NCBI GenBank assembly: GCA_905221605.1 | Contig: CAJNDS010000757.1 | Span: forward strand, 197,001-261,000 | DNA from: Symbiodinium natans | Lineage: Eukaryota; Sar; Dinophyceae; Suessiales; Symbiodiniaceae | Length of the DNA stretch: 64,000 nucleotides | Direction: 5' to 3' | Shown here: one piece after another, positions 1 to 11,305 of the stretch | How the letters are laid out: every line of letters begins with the position of its first letter | Numbering within the stretch: position 1 is the first letter of the stretch | Program-made: the position numbers and the translations under genes | Notes under the pieces: generated by a model | What the model saw: only the letters and a program-made list of their open reading frames with translations | Database searches by the model: none | What the model was told of the DNA's origin: nothing

Positions 1-231
1 TAAAGAGCAACGAATGGGAGTTTACGAAAATGGGCCCCTAGAATAGACTCCCAATTATTTTAGGATTCCCTTGTAATGAGGACCCCAAGAAGGTGCCCCA
101 AAACTTCGGAAAACCCCCAGGGGGCTGAACAGAAGAATCCCGCCGTCTGGCTGTCTCAGGGTAATTAGGCAGCCAATCCCGGCGTGAGCCTTGCTACACT
201 GGGAGCACACTAGGCCCAGCGTAGACAAGGG

Positions 232-372
232 CTTGGAGGTTCATGGTACTTATGAACCAGTCATAACTGTACCTATAACCCACTTATGAGACCCCCTAAG
301 TGCCTTAATATGGTTAGAAGCACAGTTATAAGTACAGTTACAAGTGGTTAATAAGTACCATGAACCTCCAAG
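232..372. mobile_element. Fold-back (MITE-like) element, copy 1
   Basis: The first about 20 bases (cttggaggttcatggtactt) reappear as their reverse complement at the other end (aagtaccatgaacctccaag). Inner parts also pair: ataactgtac near the left end and gtacagtta near the right. No coding capacity is visible. The 141 bp length, long terminal inverted repeats and further copies nearby fit a non-autonomous DNA transposon or fold-back element. No target-site duplication could be fixed by eye. Confidence 0.8.
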
Positions 373-824
373 GGGGCTGAGCAAATGCTTCATGAGGTTG
401 CGTGTCCCGAGTAGCTGGCCATCCAGGAAGAAGACATTGGCCGCTTCGGGGGCTGCAGCACTTGAAGCTTCAGATTTTTTGACTGGGAGGTCGCGGCTCA
501 ACATGCCGGGCTGCCTTCTGATGAAATCGGCAGGTCCTCTGGCCACCCAGGAGTACCATTTTGGATTGAAGAGTAAGGTTCCAGTACCCACGCCCTTATC
601 CCTATTTTGGGTAAAGGATAGGAAGCCCTAAACCCGAAACCCGAAGCAAACCAGAAGACGGGTACCCTGTGCTGGCCGAAAATACTGGGCGTACCCTCAG
701 GGTTAGCGAGCCCCCAGGTGGATGGCCAGAGGGCAGAAACCTGGAGTGCTTTAGGGTTTAGGGTTTAGGGTTTAGGGTGCAGGGTTTAGGGCTAGGGAAA
801 AGCCCCAAGGCCCTAGTTGTCTAT

Positions 825-963
825 TTGGAGGTTCATGGTACTTATTAACCAATTATAACTGTACTTACAACTGTACTTGTAACCATATGAAGGCACTTGG
901 GGGGCTTATAAGTGGGTTATAAGTACAGTCATAATTGGTTAATAAGTACCATGAACCTCCAAG
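825..963. mobile_element. Fold-back (MITE-like) element, copy 2
   Basis: It has the same terminal inverted repeats (ttggaggttcatggtactta and its complement) and almost the same length as the element at 232-372. The middle differs, with ggcacttggggggcttataa here. Telomere-like heptamers flank it on both sides. Two near-complete copies within 600 bp make the family assignment secure. Confidence 0.8.
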
Positions 964-983
964 AAGGGTTTTTGGGGCTTTGG

Positions 984-1121
984 GCCCTAACCCCTAACCC
1001 CTAAACCCTAAACCCTAACCCCTAAACCCTAAACCCTAAACCCTAAACCCTAAACCCTAAACCCTAAACCCTAAACCCTAAACCCCAAACCCCAAACCCT
1101 AAACCCTAAACCCTAAACCCT
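984..1121 (-). repeat. Interstitial CCCTAAA array
   Basis: About 17 copies of ccctaaa with a few cccctaa and ccccaaa variants. This is the complement of the TTTAGGG telomere unit of plants, many algae and several alveolates. It follows the fold-back element ending at 963. Confidence 0.95.
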
Positions 1122-1133
1122 ACCAAAGCAGGA

Positions 1134-1890
1134 CCGCTGGGTCTGAGCCTTGGGCTCAGGGATTCGAACTTCGGAAGCGGGCGGGACCCACCTCTGCTTG
1201 GCGGTTATTGGGTACTTAGTACCCCAATTATAAATGGGGTGTAGGGTGTTGAGTTTAGGGTTTAGGGTTTAGGGTTTAGGGTTTCGGGTTTAGGGTTTAG
1301 GGTTTAGCGTTTAGGGTGTACGGTTTAGGGGGTGCCCTAATGGGGTCATAATTGGGTTATGAGTACAGTCATCATTGGGTTACTAAGTACCCTGTGAGGC
1401 ATGAGGATCTGCCAGACGCCCGAAGGCGTGACATCAGTTTTGTTTCTTGCCTTTTCAATCTGGAGTCGCGCGCTTCATGAAACCTCGCAATAAGCAAAGT
1501 TGTCACAAGAAAAAGGCAAAAGGGAATCTCTGCAACATCTTCTAGCGCAACTACTCACCGACGCCGCCCCCGGTGGCGGGGTTTAGCACAGATCCGGTTG
1601 TGCAGCAGCCACCTGGGCCATCCCTGTGGACGCCTCGAGTGGCCCGAGTCTGCATATGCCAAGCTCCTCTGCCAAGCCACCGTTTAGGGTTTAGGGCTTC
1701 GAGAGCTTTTAGGGCTTTTAAGGCTTTTAGGGCTTTTAGGGCTTTTCCCGTGCGAGCTGCGAGTTGTGAACTCTGATCACCCGGTACATGAGGCAAGTCC
1801 GGAAGTGGAAACGTCAATGTTGAAATGGGTCTTGCGCATGAGAGTTTCGCATTGCGACTTGCTGCTGTGCATGCTTGCCTACAGCCCAAC
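1134..1890. repeat. Duplicated block, copy A
   Basis: This block recurs in the same order and orientation at 3865-4400. Shared segments include ggtctgagcct..ggctcaggg, gaggcatgaggatctgccag, a stretch around cttcatgaaac, gtgcgag(c)(t/g)gcgagttg, ctgatcacccg, catgaggcaagtc and gagagtttcgcat. Copy A additionally holds the degenerate fold-back element at 1206-1396 and a run of agggcttt variants at 1687-1746. ORFs on either strand look incidental. Confidence 0.7.
1206..1396. mobile_element. Degenerate fold-back element carrying an internal telomeric array
   Basis: The left part (gggtacttagtaccccaattataa) and right part (gtcataattgggttatgagtacag, then ttactaagtaccc) match the inner arms of the fold-back family, but the outer ends have decayed. 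About 75 bp of TTTAGGG units lies between the arms where other copies have unique sequence, so telomeric repeat appears to have been inserted or to have expanded inside the element. Confidence 0.55.
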
Positions 1891-2440
1891 CAAAACGAAG
1901 TGTCCTAAACCCTAAACCTAAATCCTAAACCCTATAGGGTGTATAAACCCTGATCTAATGAAGCTTCGGGGCTTCGGCTTCTGCTGTCGGTCTTAAACAT
2001 AAGACCCTAGACTATAATCCCGAAACCCTTAGGAGAGTACGATACCCTAAACCCTAAACCAAACCCCAAACCCTAAACCATAAACCCTCAAAAAGAGACC
2101 GAATGGTTCTGAACCCGCGGGAACCACGCGCAGGGCGTCTTGCGCCAGCATTCGGGCGTTCATGATGCGGGATGAAGGCTTTCGGCTGACAAGCTCCATG
2201 ATAGCCTTACTTCGCCTATAGTTGAGCTTTTAAACTTTCTTGGGTTTCCTTATTTGTAGGAATGTTGAAGTTTAACCTTTTTTTCCCCTTGGTTATTGGA
2301 GAAGCTTGCAGCTGCCCGTGAGCTTTAAACCCTGAACCCCGACATCCCAATGGCCCAAGGGTTTAGGGCTGATGGTTCGTTTTTCGTATTTTTTCTGTTT
2401 TTTTTTTTTTTTTTTCGTCTTTTTTTTTGGTTTCAGGTGA

Positions 2441-2764
2441 ACCCTAAACCCTAAACCCTCAACCCTAAAAACCCTAAAAACCCTAAAAACCCTAAAAACC
2501 CTAAAAACCCTAAAAACCCTAAAAAACACTAAAAACCCTAAAAACCCCAAAAACCCCAAAAACCCCAAAAACCCTAAAAACCCTAAAAACCCTAAAAACC
2601 CTAAAAACCCTAAAAACCCTAAAAACCCTAAAAACCCTAAAAACCCCAAAAACCCTAAAAACCCTAAAAACCCTAAAAACCCTAAAAACCATAAAAACCC
2701 TAAAAACCCTAAAAACCCTAAAAACCCTAAAAACCCTAACCCTAAACCCTAAACCCTAAACCCA
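2441..2764 (-). repeat. Array of a 9-mer telomere variant (ccctaaaaa)
   Basis: About 30 copies of accctaaaa-type 9-mers with ordinary ccctaaa 7-mers at both ends. Read on the minus strand it gives a meaningless Gly-Phe-Leu repeat ORF. A longer unit this homogeneous suggests local tandem expansion of a variant rather than independent telomerase additions. Confidence 0.95.
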
Positions 2765-2821
2765 AGACCATGAAAATACGAAAAAAAAACAGAAAAAACA
2801 CGAAAAAAAAACCTGGACCCA

Positions 2822-2925
2822 GGGTTTAGGGTTTAGGGTTTAGGGTTTAGGGTTTAGGGTTTAGGGTTTAGGGTTTAGAGCATAGGGTTCAGGGTTTAGT
2901 GTTTAGGGTTTAGGGTTTAGGCCTG
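2822..2925 (+). repeat. TTTAGGG array
   Basis: About 13 heptamers with a few variants. It faces the CCCTAAA-type array at 2441-2764, with only about 60 bp of A-rich spacer, so the two form a long inverted repeat. Confidence 0.95.
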
Positions 2926-3384
2926 GGGCTTCTCGGCTTCAGGGATCTTTCTTTATGGCCACCGCGAGAGGAGCACGGCGTTGAAGTTGCATGGCAGGTC
3001 GCAGCTCGCGCTGCCCGACCGCCTGCAGAAATGCAGGTCCTCGTGCTACTCGGGAGTAACGTAGGGTCGGAATAGTTACCACTAGTATTCCCTTCTTGTC
3101 CCTTTTATACATATACTTTAATAGCCCATCCACCCCCCCTCCACCCTAAACCCTAAACCCTAAACCCTAAACCCTAAACCCTAAACCGTGAGGCCCCTAT
3201 ATTAGCGTTGTAGGGATGGACAGCGGCCTTACATGGGCTTCTCAGCGGGGCAGTAGGGGGCACTTCGAAGCCCAACTGGAACTACGCATGGGTTTAGGGT
3301 TTAGGGTTTAGGGTTTAGGGTTTAGGGTTTAGGGTTTAGGGACCTCCACGCGCCTTTAGATGCCCTAAAAACCGTAGACCTCAC

Positions 3385-3564
3385 CTAGAGGTTCAGACTT
3401 AGTAACACAATTATAGCTGTACTTAGAACCCAACGGATAACCCCATTTGGGTTCTTAAGGGGCTTATAAGTTGTTTATAAGTACACTTATAGTTGGGTAA
3501 CCCTAAACCCTAAACCCTAAACCCTAAACCCTAAACCCTAAACCCTAAACCCTGAACCTCCAAG
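3385..3564. mobile_element. Degenerate fold-back element with a telomeric array near its right end
   Basis: The left end (tagaggttcagacttagtaa) and body (aattatagctgtactta, ggggcttataagt, gtttataagtacac) match the fold-back family. The right end is split: after tatagttgggtaa come about eight CCCTAAA units (3500-3553), then the expected terminus ctgaacctccaag. Insertion of a telomeric array within the right terminal repeat explains this simply. Confidence 0.6.
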
Positions 3565-3676
3565 CACCCTGGAAGGTAGACGCCAGCCCACCTCGTTGGA
3601 TGCTTGCCTGAACCTCTTAGGCCTAAACCCTTGCGCCTCGAGTCGTCAAAGCTTCTCTGGTGCGCGGGCACGTCTC

Positions 3677-3755
3677 CCTAAACCCTAAACCCTAAACCCT
3701 AAACCCTAAACCCTAAACCCTAAACCCTAAACCCTAAACCCTAAACCCTAAACCC
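3677..3755 (-). repeat. CCCTAAA array
   Basis: Eleven uninterrupted heptamers, followed by unique sequence and then TTTAGGG units at 3836-3860. It is one of several dozen such arrays in the window. Confidence 0.95.
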
Positions 3756-3864
3756 ACAAATCAGACACCTGAGGCCCGGAGTGCTTCGGCTTTGGGGTCT
3801 AGGGTTGAGGGTTTGGGGTTTGAGGGCTTGTCTAAGGTTTAGGGTTTAGGGTTTAGGGTTACCT

Positions 3865-4400
3865 CTGGGTCTGAGCCTGCGGCTCAGGGCTTCGAACTTC
3901 GGATGCGGGTCATGCTGGCCGACGTCTGTGGACATGAGGCATGAGGATCTGCCAGAAGCCAGAAGGCGTGACGTCAGTTACGCTTCACGTTTTATCAACC
4001 GGAGTTGCACACTTCATGAAACATAAAGCAATGTTGTCAAAAGTTAAAGGAGAAAGGTAAGTCTGTACTTGCTGCAACTCCAAGTTAGGGTAGCTATTCA
4101 CCATTGTGCAACCCGGCCAGCCTTGTGCCTCGAGTCTGCACATGACGAGCTCCTGCCAAGTCGAGGGTTGAGGATTTAGGGTTGAGGGTAAAGGGCCTTT
4201 ACGGGCTTTCAAGGGCTTTTACGGGCTTTTAAGGGCCTTCTAGGGCCTTTAAGGGCTTTTCACGTGCGAGCGGCGAGTTGCGAATTCTGATCACCCGATG
4301 CATGAGGCAAGTCTGGAAGTGGAACCGTCCATGTTGAAATGGGTCTGCACAGGAGAGTTTCGCATGGCGACTTGCTGCTGCGCATGCGCTCCTACTATAG
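3865..4400. repeat. Duplicated block, copy B
   Basis: Direct-repeat partner of 1134-1890 at roughly 80% similarity by eye. It lacks the embedded fold-back element and telomeric spacer of copy A, which are therefore likely later additions to A. Like A it contains a run of agggctttt-type 9-10-mers (4192-4260). Confidence 0.7.
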
Positions 4401-5304
4401 CCACTTTTACCTAAGAAGTATATACTTTTTGTCCTATCATTTAGGGAATTAGCGATGAGGGATGTACACTCCATGTTTTATGGTCTTCGGGCTTGCGCAT
4501 GCGACGACCCTCGAGCTGTCAACAGATTTTTCCCGATGCCTAAGGCGAGATCCGATCGATCACCAAAGGTGTAGGCCCTTGGTCGATTCGTCATTGTCCT
4601 TTGTTGGCTTTGATAGTCCCTAAACCCTAAACCCTAAACCCTAAACCCTAAACCCTAAACCCTCAACCCTCAACCCTCAACCCTAAACCCTAAACCCTAC
4701 CTGCACAGGTGTCTAGTCTGATGTGTGGAAGTGTTTGGAAGACGTGAAAATCATGTCAACCCCTAAGCCCAAACCCTAAACCCTAAGCCCTAAGCCCTAA
4801 AATCATGTCAACCCCGAAGCCTTAAACCCCAAACCCTCAAGGGCCCACCTAGCAACACGCATTGCGACCAGCCACTGCACAGGTTTGCTGATTGCTGACG
4901 AAAACAGTTAGGGTTTAGGGTTTAGGGTTTAGGGTTTAGGGCCTAGGGCTTAGGGTTAGGTTCTGCGGTTGGGGTTAGGTTTTAGTTCGGGTTTAGCCTA
5001 AAGCCCCTGAACCCTAATTAAACCCTCTGAGACTTAAGCCCTAAACCCCGAAAATCCTCTGAGCCTTAAGCCCTAAACCCTAGTTGCAAACCCTAATGGC
5101 TCAACTCAAGCGCGGAGGCCCTTTAGCCCCCCGAATTCTCAAACAGGTTTAGTACTGGGGTGGGTGCCGGGAGGGTGCAGGAAAAGTAGGATTTAAAGGC
5201 ATCACAATGTAGAGGGGCTTGAGGGTTAAAGGTCCAGGGCAATCATTTGGCAGTGCAATGCCTTCACATCATTCTGCCTAAACCCTAAACCCTAAACTTG
5301 TCAG

Positions 5305-5361
5305 GAGTATGGCTGCGAGACCCAGTGGGGACTTGACCAGCGAAGTTTCTTCTCTATGGTG
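5305..5361 (+). CDS. Gene 1 exon a
   Basis: Reads EYGCETQWGLDQRSFFSMV in phase 0 after the acceptor cttgtcag and ends at a GT donor (gtg|gttctcc). It matches DYGCIPTE + GLSKEAFFALV of gene 2, split there over two exons (52091-52136 and 53953-54002), residue for residue, so this exon corresponds to two in the paralogue. It lies between CCCTAAA-type repeat upstream and TTTGGGG/TTTAGGG downstream. Confidence 0.65.
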
Positions 5362-8300
5362 GTTCTCCATGGCTTGTGTTGCCTTCGGGCCTACCTGGGC
5401 CAGTTTGGGGTTTAGGGTTGACGGCTTAGGGTTTAGGGCTTAGGGTTAGTTGTAGCTCCTGTTCGTGGGTATCTAGTGCTTGGTGTGAAGCAGCAGAATG
5501 CTTGAAAGAAAGGTGCCCCAAGCAGCGGAACTACAATTCAAGGTCCCGGTTGGGTTTCTAGGTAGCTGTTGCAAGACACCTCCTGTTCGGTACCCAAAAC
5601 CCGCAACCTGAAACCCTGAAGCGTAGAGACTCCTAAGCCTCCCTCATTAAGGAGGACTTGTGGAATTTCATTAGGATCGCGAATGCGCTCTAAGGAGAAA
5701 CCTTCTACTTTCAAAGATCAACTGCCGAAATCGAAGTTTGATTTCCACCACCCCCTGAATCAAAAGATGGTCCGCCCCACATCACAGATTGGATAAGTAT
5801 TCTTGAATCAAGTACAGAATGTTGAGGTCTCTGGGTACGGAGGACTCACTTGTTTTTGGAAAGAGATCGAATCCCCTATGACTTGAAAGGCCTACCCCCT
5901 AAACCCTTCTGATGAGCCCTTTTAAACACCTTGTTATGCCTAGGTTGCACTAGGACTCTGGAGTCGTTAGGAATACCAAACTCGCTTAAGAACCCCAAAA
6001 AACAAAAACAATCGTCTCCATATTACCCTGAATAGGGAAGAATAATTTTATCGCTAACGCGAGGCCGCCTCGGCAAGGGTACCGAGGCGGCAGGAAGGGG
6101 CAGTGCCCTAAACCCTAAACCCTTAGCTTCGGGGTTTAGGAGTTTAGGGTTAACCCTAAACCCTAAACCCTAAACCCTAAACCCTAAACCCTAAACCCTA
6201 AACCCTAAACTTAACCCTAAGCCCGCAACTGACCCTACACACGGCCTTGGACACCAAAGGCTGGTCGGAACCTGGATTCAGCTTGGTGTTTCTCAGGTTC
6301 GTACTGTTGCTATAGAATCAAGGGAGTCATAATATGGCCCTTCTATTCCCTTAGAGGATCTTTGACAAGGGTCCCCAAGGGTACAACCTTAGGGAGGTTC
6401 GTACTGCTGCTATAGAATCAAGGGGAGTCATAATTATGGCCCTTCTATTCAGCTTGCTGTTTTTAAGGTTAGTATCTGTTGCTATAGAATCCCTTATATT
6501 CCCTTAGAGGATCTTTGACAAGGGTCCCCAAACCCAAGGGTACAACCTTAGGGGGCCGAGGCAGAGTCCCATGATCGAATTTATATATGCTTGCACCACA
6601 ATGGTATTTGACTTGAAGTTCCTTCACAAGACCCCAAAGTTGGGTGTGCTTTTAACCTTCAACCCTAAACTAAACTTTAAACAAACCCTCATTTGCATGT
6701 CCCCTACAGTACACCCGAAACCCTACACCCTAAATCCTAAACCCTAGACGCGCACCACAATCCAACTTTCCCCTGACACCTCCCGGAATGTGGCAGGCCC
6801 AGCAACCTCCGAAGTCACCCCGAAAGCCCGCCTAAGAGAGCATTTTTTAGGGTTTAAGGTTTTGGGTTTTGGGTAGGATCCCTAAACCCCAAACCCGAAA
6901 CCCCAAACCCCAAACCCTAAACCCTTAAGAGCGTGTTTGATCGGGCTTCTCGCCAGGATACGTCCTCCGAGAACGGCTGCTACTGCTCCGATGAGGAGCT
7001 GGCGAGGGCCCCCGGAGGATGTGGTTCCCTGAGACCCTAGCCGTAAACCTACACCCTAAACCCCAAGCCCTAAACCCTAAACCCTAAACCCTAAACCCTA
7101 AACCCCAAACCCAAAACCCTCAACCCTAGCCCTAAACCCTGGCCCTAAACCCTAAACCCTAATCTCTAAACCCTAGCCCTAAACCCTAAAGCTCAAAATC
7201 TAAGGGAAGGATGATTCGGGTTCAGGGTTTGGAAACTACTGGCCCGTTGCCTTCTTTAAAAGGGTTCTGAAGCATGGGCCCGTTGGGATATATATGGGTA
7301 ATATAAATTCACCATGTCAACCCTAAACCCTAAACCTTAAACCCTAAACCCGGGAACCTCATAAGCCTAGACCTCTGCATAACCTGGGTTTAGGAATTTG
7401 GGGTTTCGGGTTTTTGGGTTAGAAACCTTAAAAACCTAGACCCCAACATAACCTGGGTTTGAGGTTCTCGGTTTAGGGTTTAGGGTTAGAAACCTTAAAA
7501 ACCTAGACCCCTGGGTTTAGGGGTTTAGGGTTCGAGTTTGGGGTTGGGAAACTGAACGTCTAGACCCCAAAAGAACCTGGGTTTAACGTTCACTAAGTTT
7601 ACTGAACCCTGAGTCCTGTAGGGTATTCCCTTCTTTGGGGGGGGGGCTACTTAGCCGCAACACGGGAGTTCAGGGTTTAGGGTGTAGGCTTCCTGAACCC
7701 CAACAAACCCTAAACCCTCAACCCTCAACCCTAAACCCTAAACCCTCAACCCTAAACCCTAAACCCTAAACCCTAAACCCTAAGGTTAGATCATCCAGAC
7801 CCCCGCACCCGATCCCGCCCCAGGCAGAGATACTGGAGAAGCTGAAATCGAGCTCCGAGCTGACTGCACGCTCGCACCCCAGCCATCGGAGCCCTAAATC
7901 CTCAACCCTAAGCTCTCCGCCCTAAACCCTAAGCCCTAAGCCCTAGCCCTAAACCCTAAGCAATTGGGATTTCGGGTTGCCGTGGTTTTGGGAAGTTGGG
8001 AGTTTGCTTTACATGAGTTGGTGGTCTCTTTAAGTAGGGGTTCTGTTTTATAGGGGTATATATTCGGGGGGAGGTATCTAGAGGCTATGTTCAGCTATGA
8101 GGGTAACAGATACAGAGGCCACCGGCGTTTGTAAAGTTTGCGGTGTAGGGCTTAGAGGGTGAGGGATTCCTTAGACCCTAAACCCCAGGCCCTTTTTCCG
8201 GCTTAGGGCTTGGGTTAAGGGGTTAGGGGTTTAGGGCTTAGGGCTTAGGGCTTAGGGCTCAGGGCTTAGGGCTTAGGGTTTGGGGTTAGGGGTGTAGGGG

Positions 8301-11238
8301 TGTAGGGGTGTAGGGTTTTTTGGGTGTAGGGTTTGGGGTTTAGGGTTTAAGGTGGGTTTAGGCTTTGCAGGGTTTGGAGTGCAGGGATCATGAGCCCCGG
8401 AAGCCTCAACCCTGAAACCCACTGACTATTCTAAACCCTAAACCCTAAACCCTAAACCCTGAACCCTAAACCCGAAACCCGAAACCCGAAACCCGAACCC
8501 TAAACCCTAAACCTCTTAAGCTGGTCTCCTGCGCACACCTTGGCCGTGCATGCAGAAGCAGGAGCAACCGTAAACCCTTCATACTCTAAGCCCTAAACCC
8601 TAAACCTTAAACCCTAAACCCTAAACCTTAAACCCTAAACCCTAAACCCTAAACCCTAGAGGCTCTAGCCACTAAACCCCAAAGACTTTGAAACGCCAAA
8701 CCCCTAACGCTTCTTTCCCCAACCCTAAACCCGAAACCCTAAACCATAAGCCCGGCAGACAGCCAGGAAAACACCTGAAGTGCGATGTTTTCGGGCGCTT
8801 CGACGAGGACTTTAGGGGTTTGGGGTTTAGGGTGTAGGGTTTAGGCTTCTTCAAGATTCCCGGTGTAGGGTTTCGAGTGCAGCGGGTTGTTTTTTTTGGG
8901 CCCCTATTCCTGTTTGCCACTCTGCTTCATGCGACAGCTGTAGTGCCCTGAACGTCAAAACCCTCAAAGCTCGTGTTCTAGGCCCCTCGTCCCCTAGTTC
9001 CCACCTCCAAACCCTTCCGTTAGTAGTTCTGTGCTGCCGCTGTCACCTGTGGCAGTGCATGGTACTATCGACCCTAAGCCTTAAACGCTAAACCCTAGAC
9101 CCTAAACCTTAAACCCAAAACCAGAGGCCAAGTCGGGCATGACGATCGTTGCATGTGTGGGGGCCGATTGCCTTCAAGGTCACACTTGACATGGGTTTGC
9201 CCTAACACGCAACACTTACGTGTGTCCATCGCTGCGCCGCGCAGCCGGGCCGAAGAGCGACTGTTCACGCGCCATGTCGTGGAATTCCCGCAGCCTCCCC
9301 CTGCAGTCGACCTCGATGATTTCAGAGAAGAGATCCCACAGAGGCTTGACGTGGCGATCGGCCAGGCGGCGCCTGATGCTGCTATCCTTGTCGCATCGGA
9401 TGCAAGAAAGCCCCTAAACCCTAAACCCTAAACCCCAAACCCTAAACCCTAAACCCTAAACCCCAAAGCCTACACACCCAGCAGCCGCAGCCTGAGGGAT
9501 GCTTTCCGGCTTCGATGGGGCATGGATGCCAGGAAACCTACAGTTTTGTTCTGTTTTGCTGAGGGTTTAGGGTCTAGGGTTTAGGGGTTAGGGGTTAGCG
9601 GTTTAGGGTTTAGGGGCTTAGGGGCTTAGGGGCTTAGGGGCTTAGGGGCTTAGGGGCTTAGGGGCTTAGGGGCTTAGGGGCTTAGGGGCTTAGGGGCTTA
9701 GGGGTTTACGGGACGGCGGGCCTCCATAAGGAACGGTTTAGGGTTCAAACGACCATCGTCAGCTCCCTTGGGCCTCTTGATGCTGATGTAAGTTATATGT
9801 TCTGTAGACTCAAGAGTAACCTAGGTATAAAAAGGGCGGCCTTTTGTTTTAAAGGGGGTTATACGGGACCCTAAACCCTAAAAGAAATGGGAATAAGGGC
9901 CTACTCCTGGTCCAACTTCTAGACCCTAAGCCTTTCCTAAATGAATTCTAAGCCGTACGCCTAAGCCCAAACCCCAGAGGCTACCCCCCCCCCCCCCCCC
10001 CCCCTGCGCCCCCCCCTCCCCCCAGACTAAACCCCTACACGACTCGGACTTACATAGATGCCTAAAACCCTAGATGCCTCAAGCCTAAACCCCTGAACCC
10101 TAAACCCCCGAAACCTTAATCCCTAAAACCCTGAACCCAAACCGGGGCCCCGAACAACCCCACAGTCTAAACAGGGGGAGGGTTCAGGGTTTAGGGTTAG
10201 TGTTTTGGTTCAGGGGTTTTAGGATTAAAAGGGTTTAGAGGTTTATAGGAGTTATAGGATTTATAGGCTTTACAGGCTTTGCAGGGTTGAGGGTTTATAG
10301 GGTTTAGGGTTTCTAGGGGTTAGGTAGTGGGGGCTTCTGATGGCGCGTGTTAAGGGTTGAAGGATAGTTTGGGGCTCGGGGTTGTGGCCAAGGGTCCGAC
10401 AGAACAGCCCGGAAGGACTCCGACGGATACCTGAACTCACAGGAAGCGCAGGCCTTCGCCGAAGAGACAGGAGAGGCATCTTTAAGTAGGGTGTAGGGTT
10501 TAGGGTTTAGGGTTTCGGGTTTCGGGTTTGGGGTTTAGGATTTGGGGTGTAGGGCCTATGTAAACTGGGTTTTGGAGTACTTTGGTTCTGGGTTCCTATT
10601 AAAAGCTACTTATACCAACAGGTATCTTTATTTGTCCAGGGTTTACTCCAAAGTAGGGATTTATGATTGCCCATGTTGTGGTTCTTTTAAAGGGGGTATG
10701 GGGGTATATAAGGGGTGCCCCTATTTTCGGAAATCCCCATTTGTACTAAGAAGCTAGTTTGTCCGTGCTCAACTGTGGTACACCTGGCCCAGATCATTCT
10801 ACGGCCTCGGACTAGGCTCAATCGTTTATGGTTTGGGGTGTTCTTTTTGACCGTGTGGTCGCGCATCATGGCAAACCCTAAGCCGTAAACCCTAAACCCC
10901 AAACCCTAGACCTTATACTCGGGTAGGCACTCGTATATCAGGAGTGGAGGCTTTGATTCGGGCCTCGTTTGCGGTCTTGCGTTTGTTGTGATGAGGCATA
11001 GAAATCCAAGAGGTTTTGTTTCCCTAAACACTAAACACTAAACCCTAAACCCAAAAAACCTTAAACCCTAAATCCAAAAGAATTGTCAAGAGGTTTTGTT
11101 TGTACAGAGGATTTGATGGCGATGTGGCGATCTGGAGCGAGGAGTTCCGGGACCTTTGCCAGGAGAGGGTTCAGGGCTTAGGGTAGGGTTTAGGGTTTAG
11201 GGTTTAGGGTTTAGGGTTTAGGGTTTAGGGTTTAGGGT

Positions 11239-11305
<67 letters not shown>

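Noticed and set aside
2136-2179. Possible exon reading ASCASIRAFMMRDE with a GC donor
   Set aside because: No paralogue match and no phase partner, so the reading may be chance.
2293-2649. 118-codon minus ORF of Gly-Phe-Leu repeats
   Set aside because: It is a straight translation of the ccctaaaaa 9-mer array.
4877-4908. Possible gene 1 exon upstream of 5305 (acceptor cactgcacag, frame ..FADC)
   Set aside because: The context looks like an exon, but the FADC frame meets a stop at once and no donor keeps phase with 5305.
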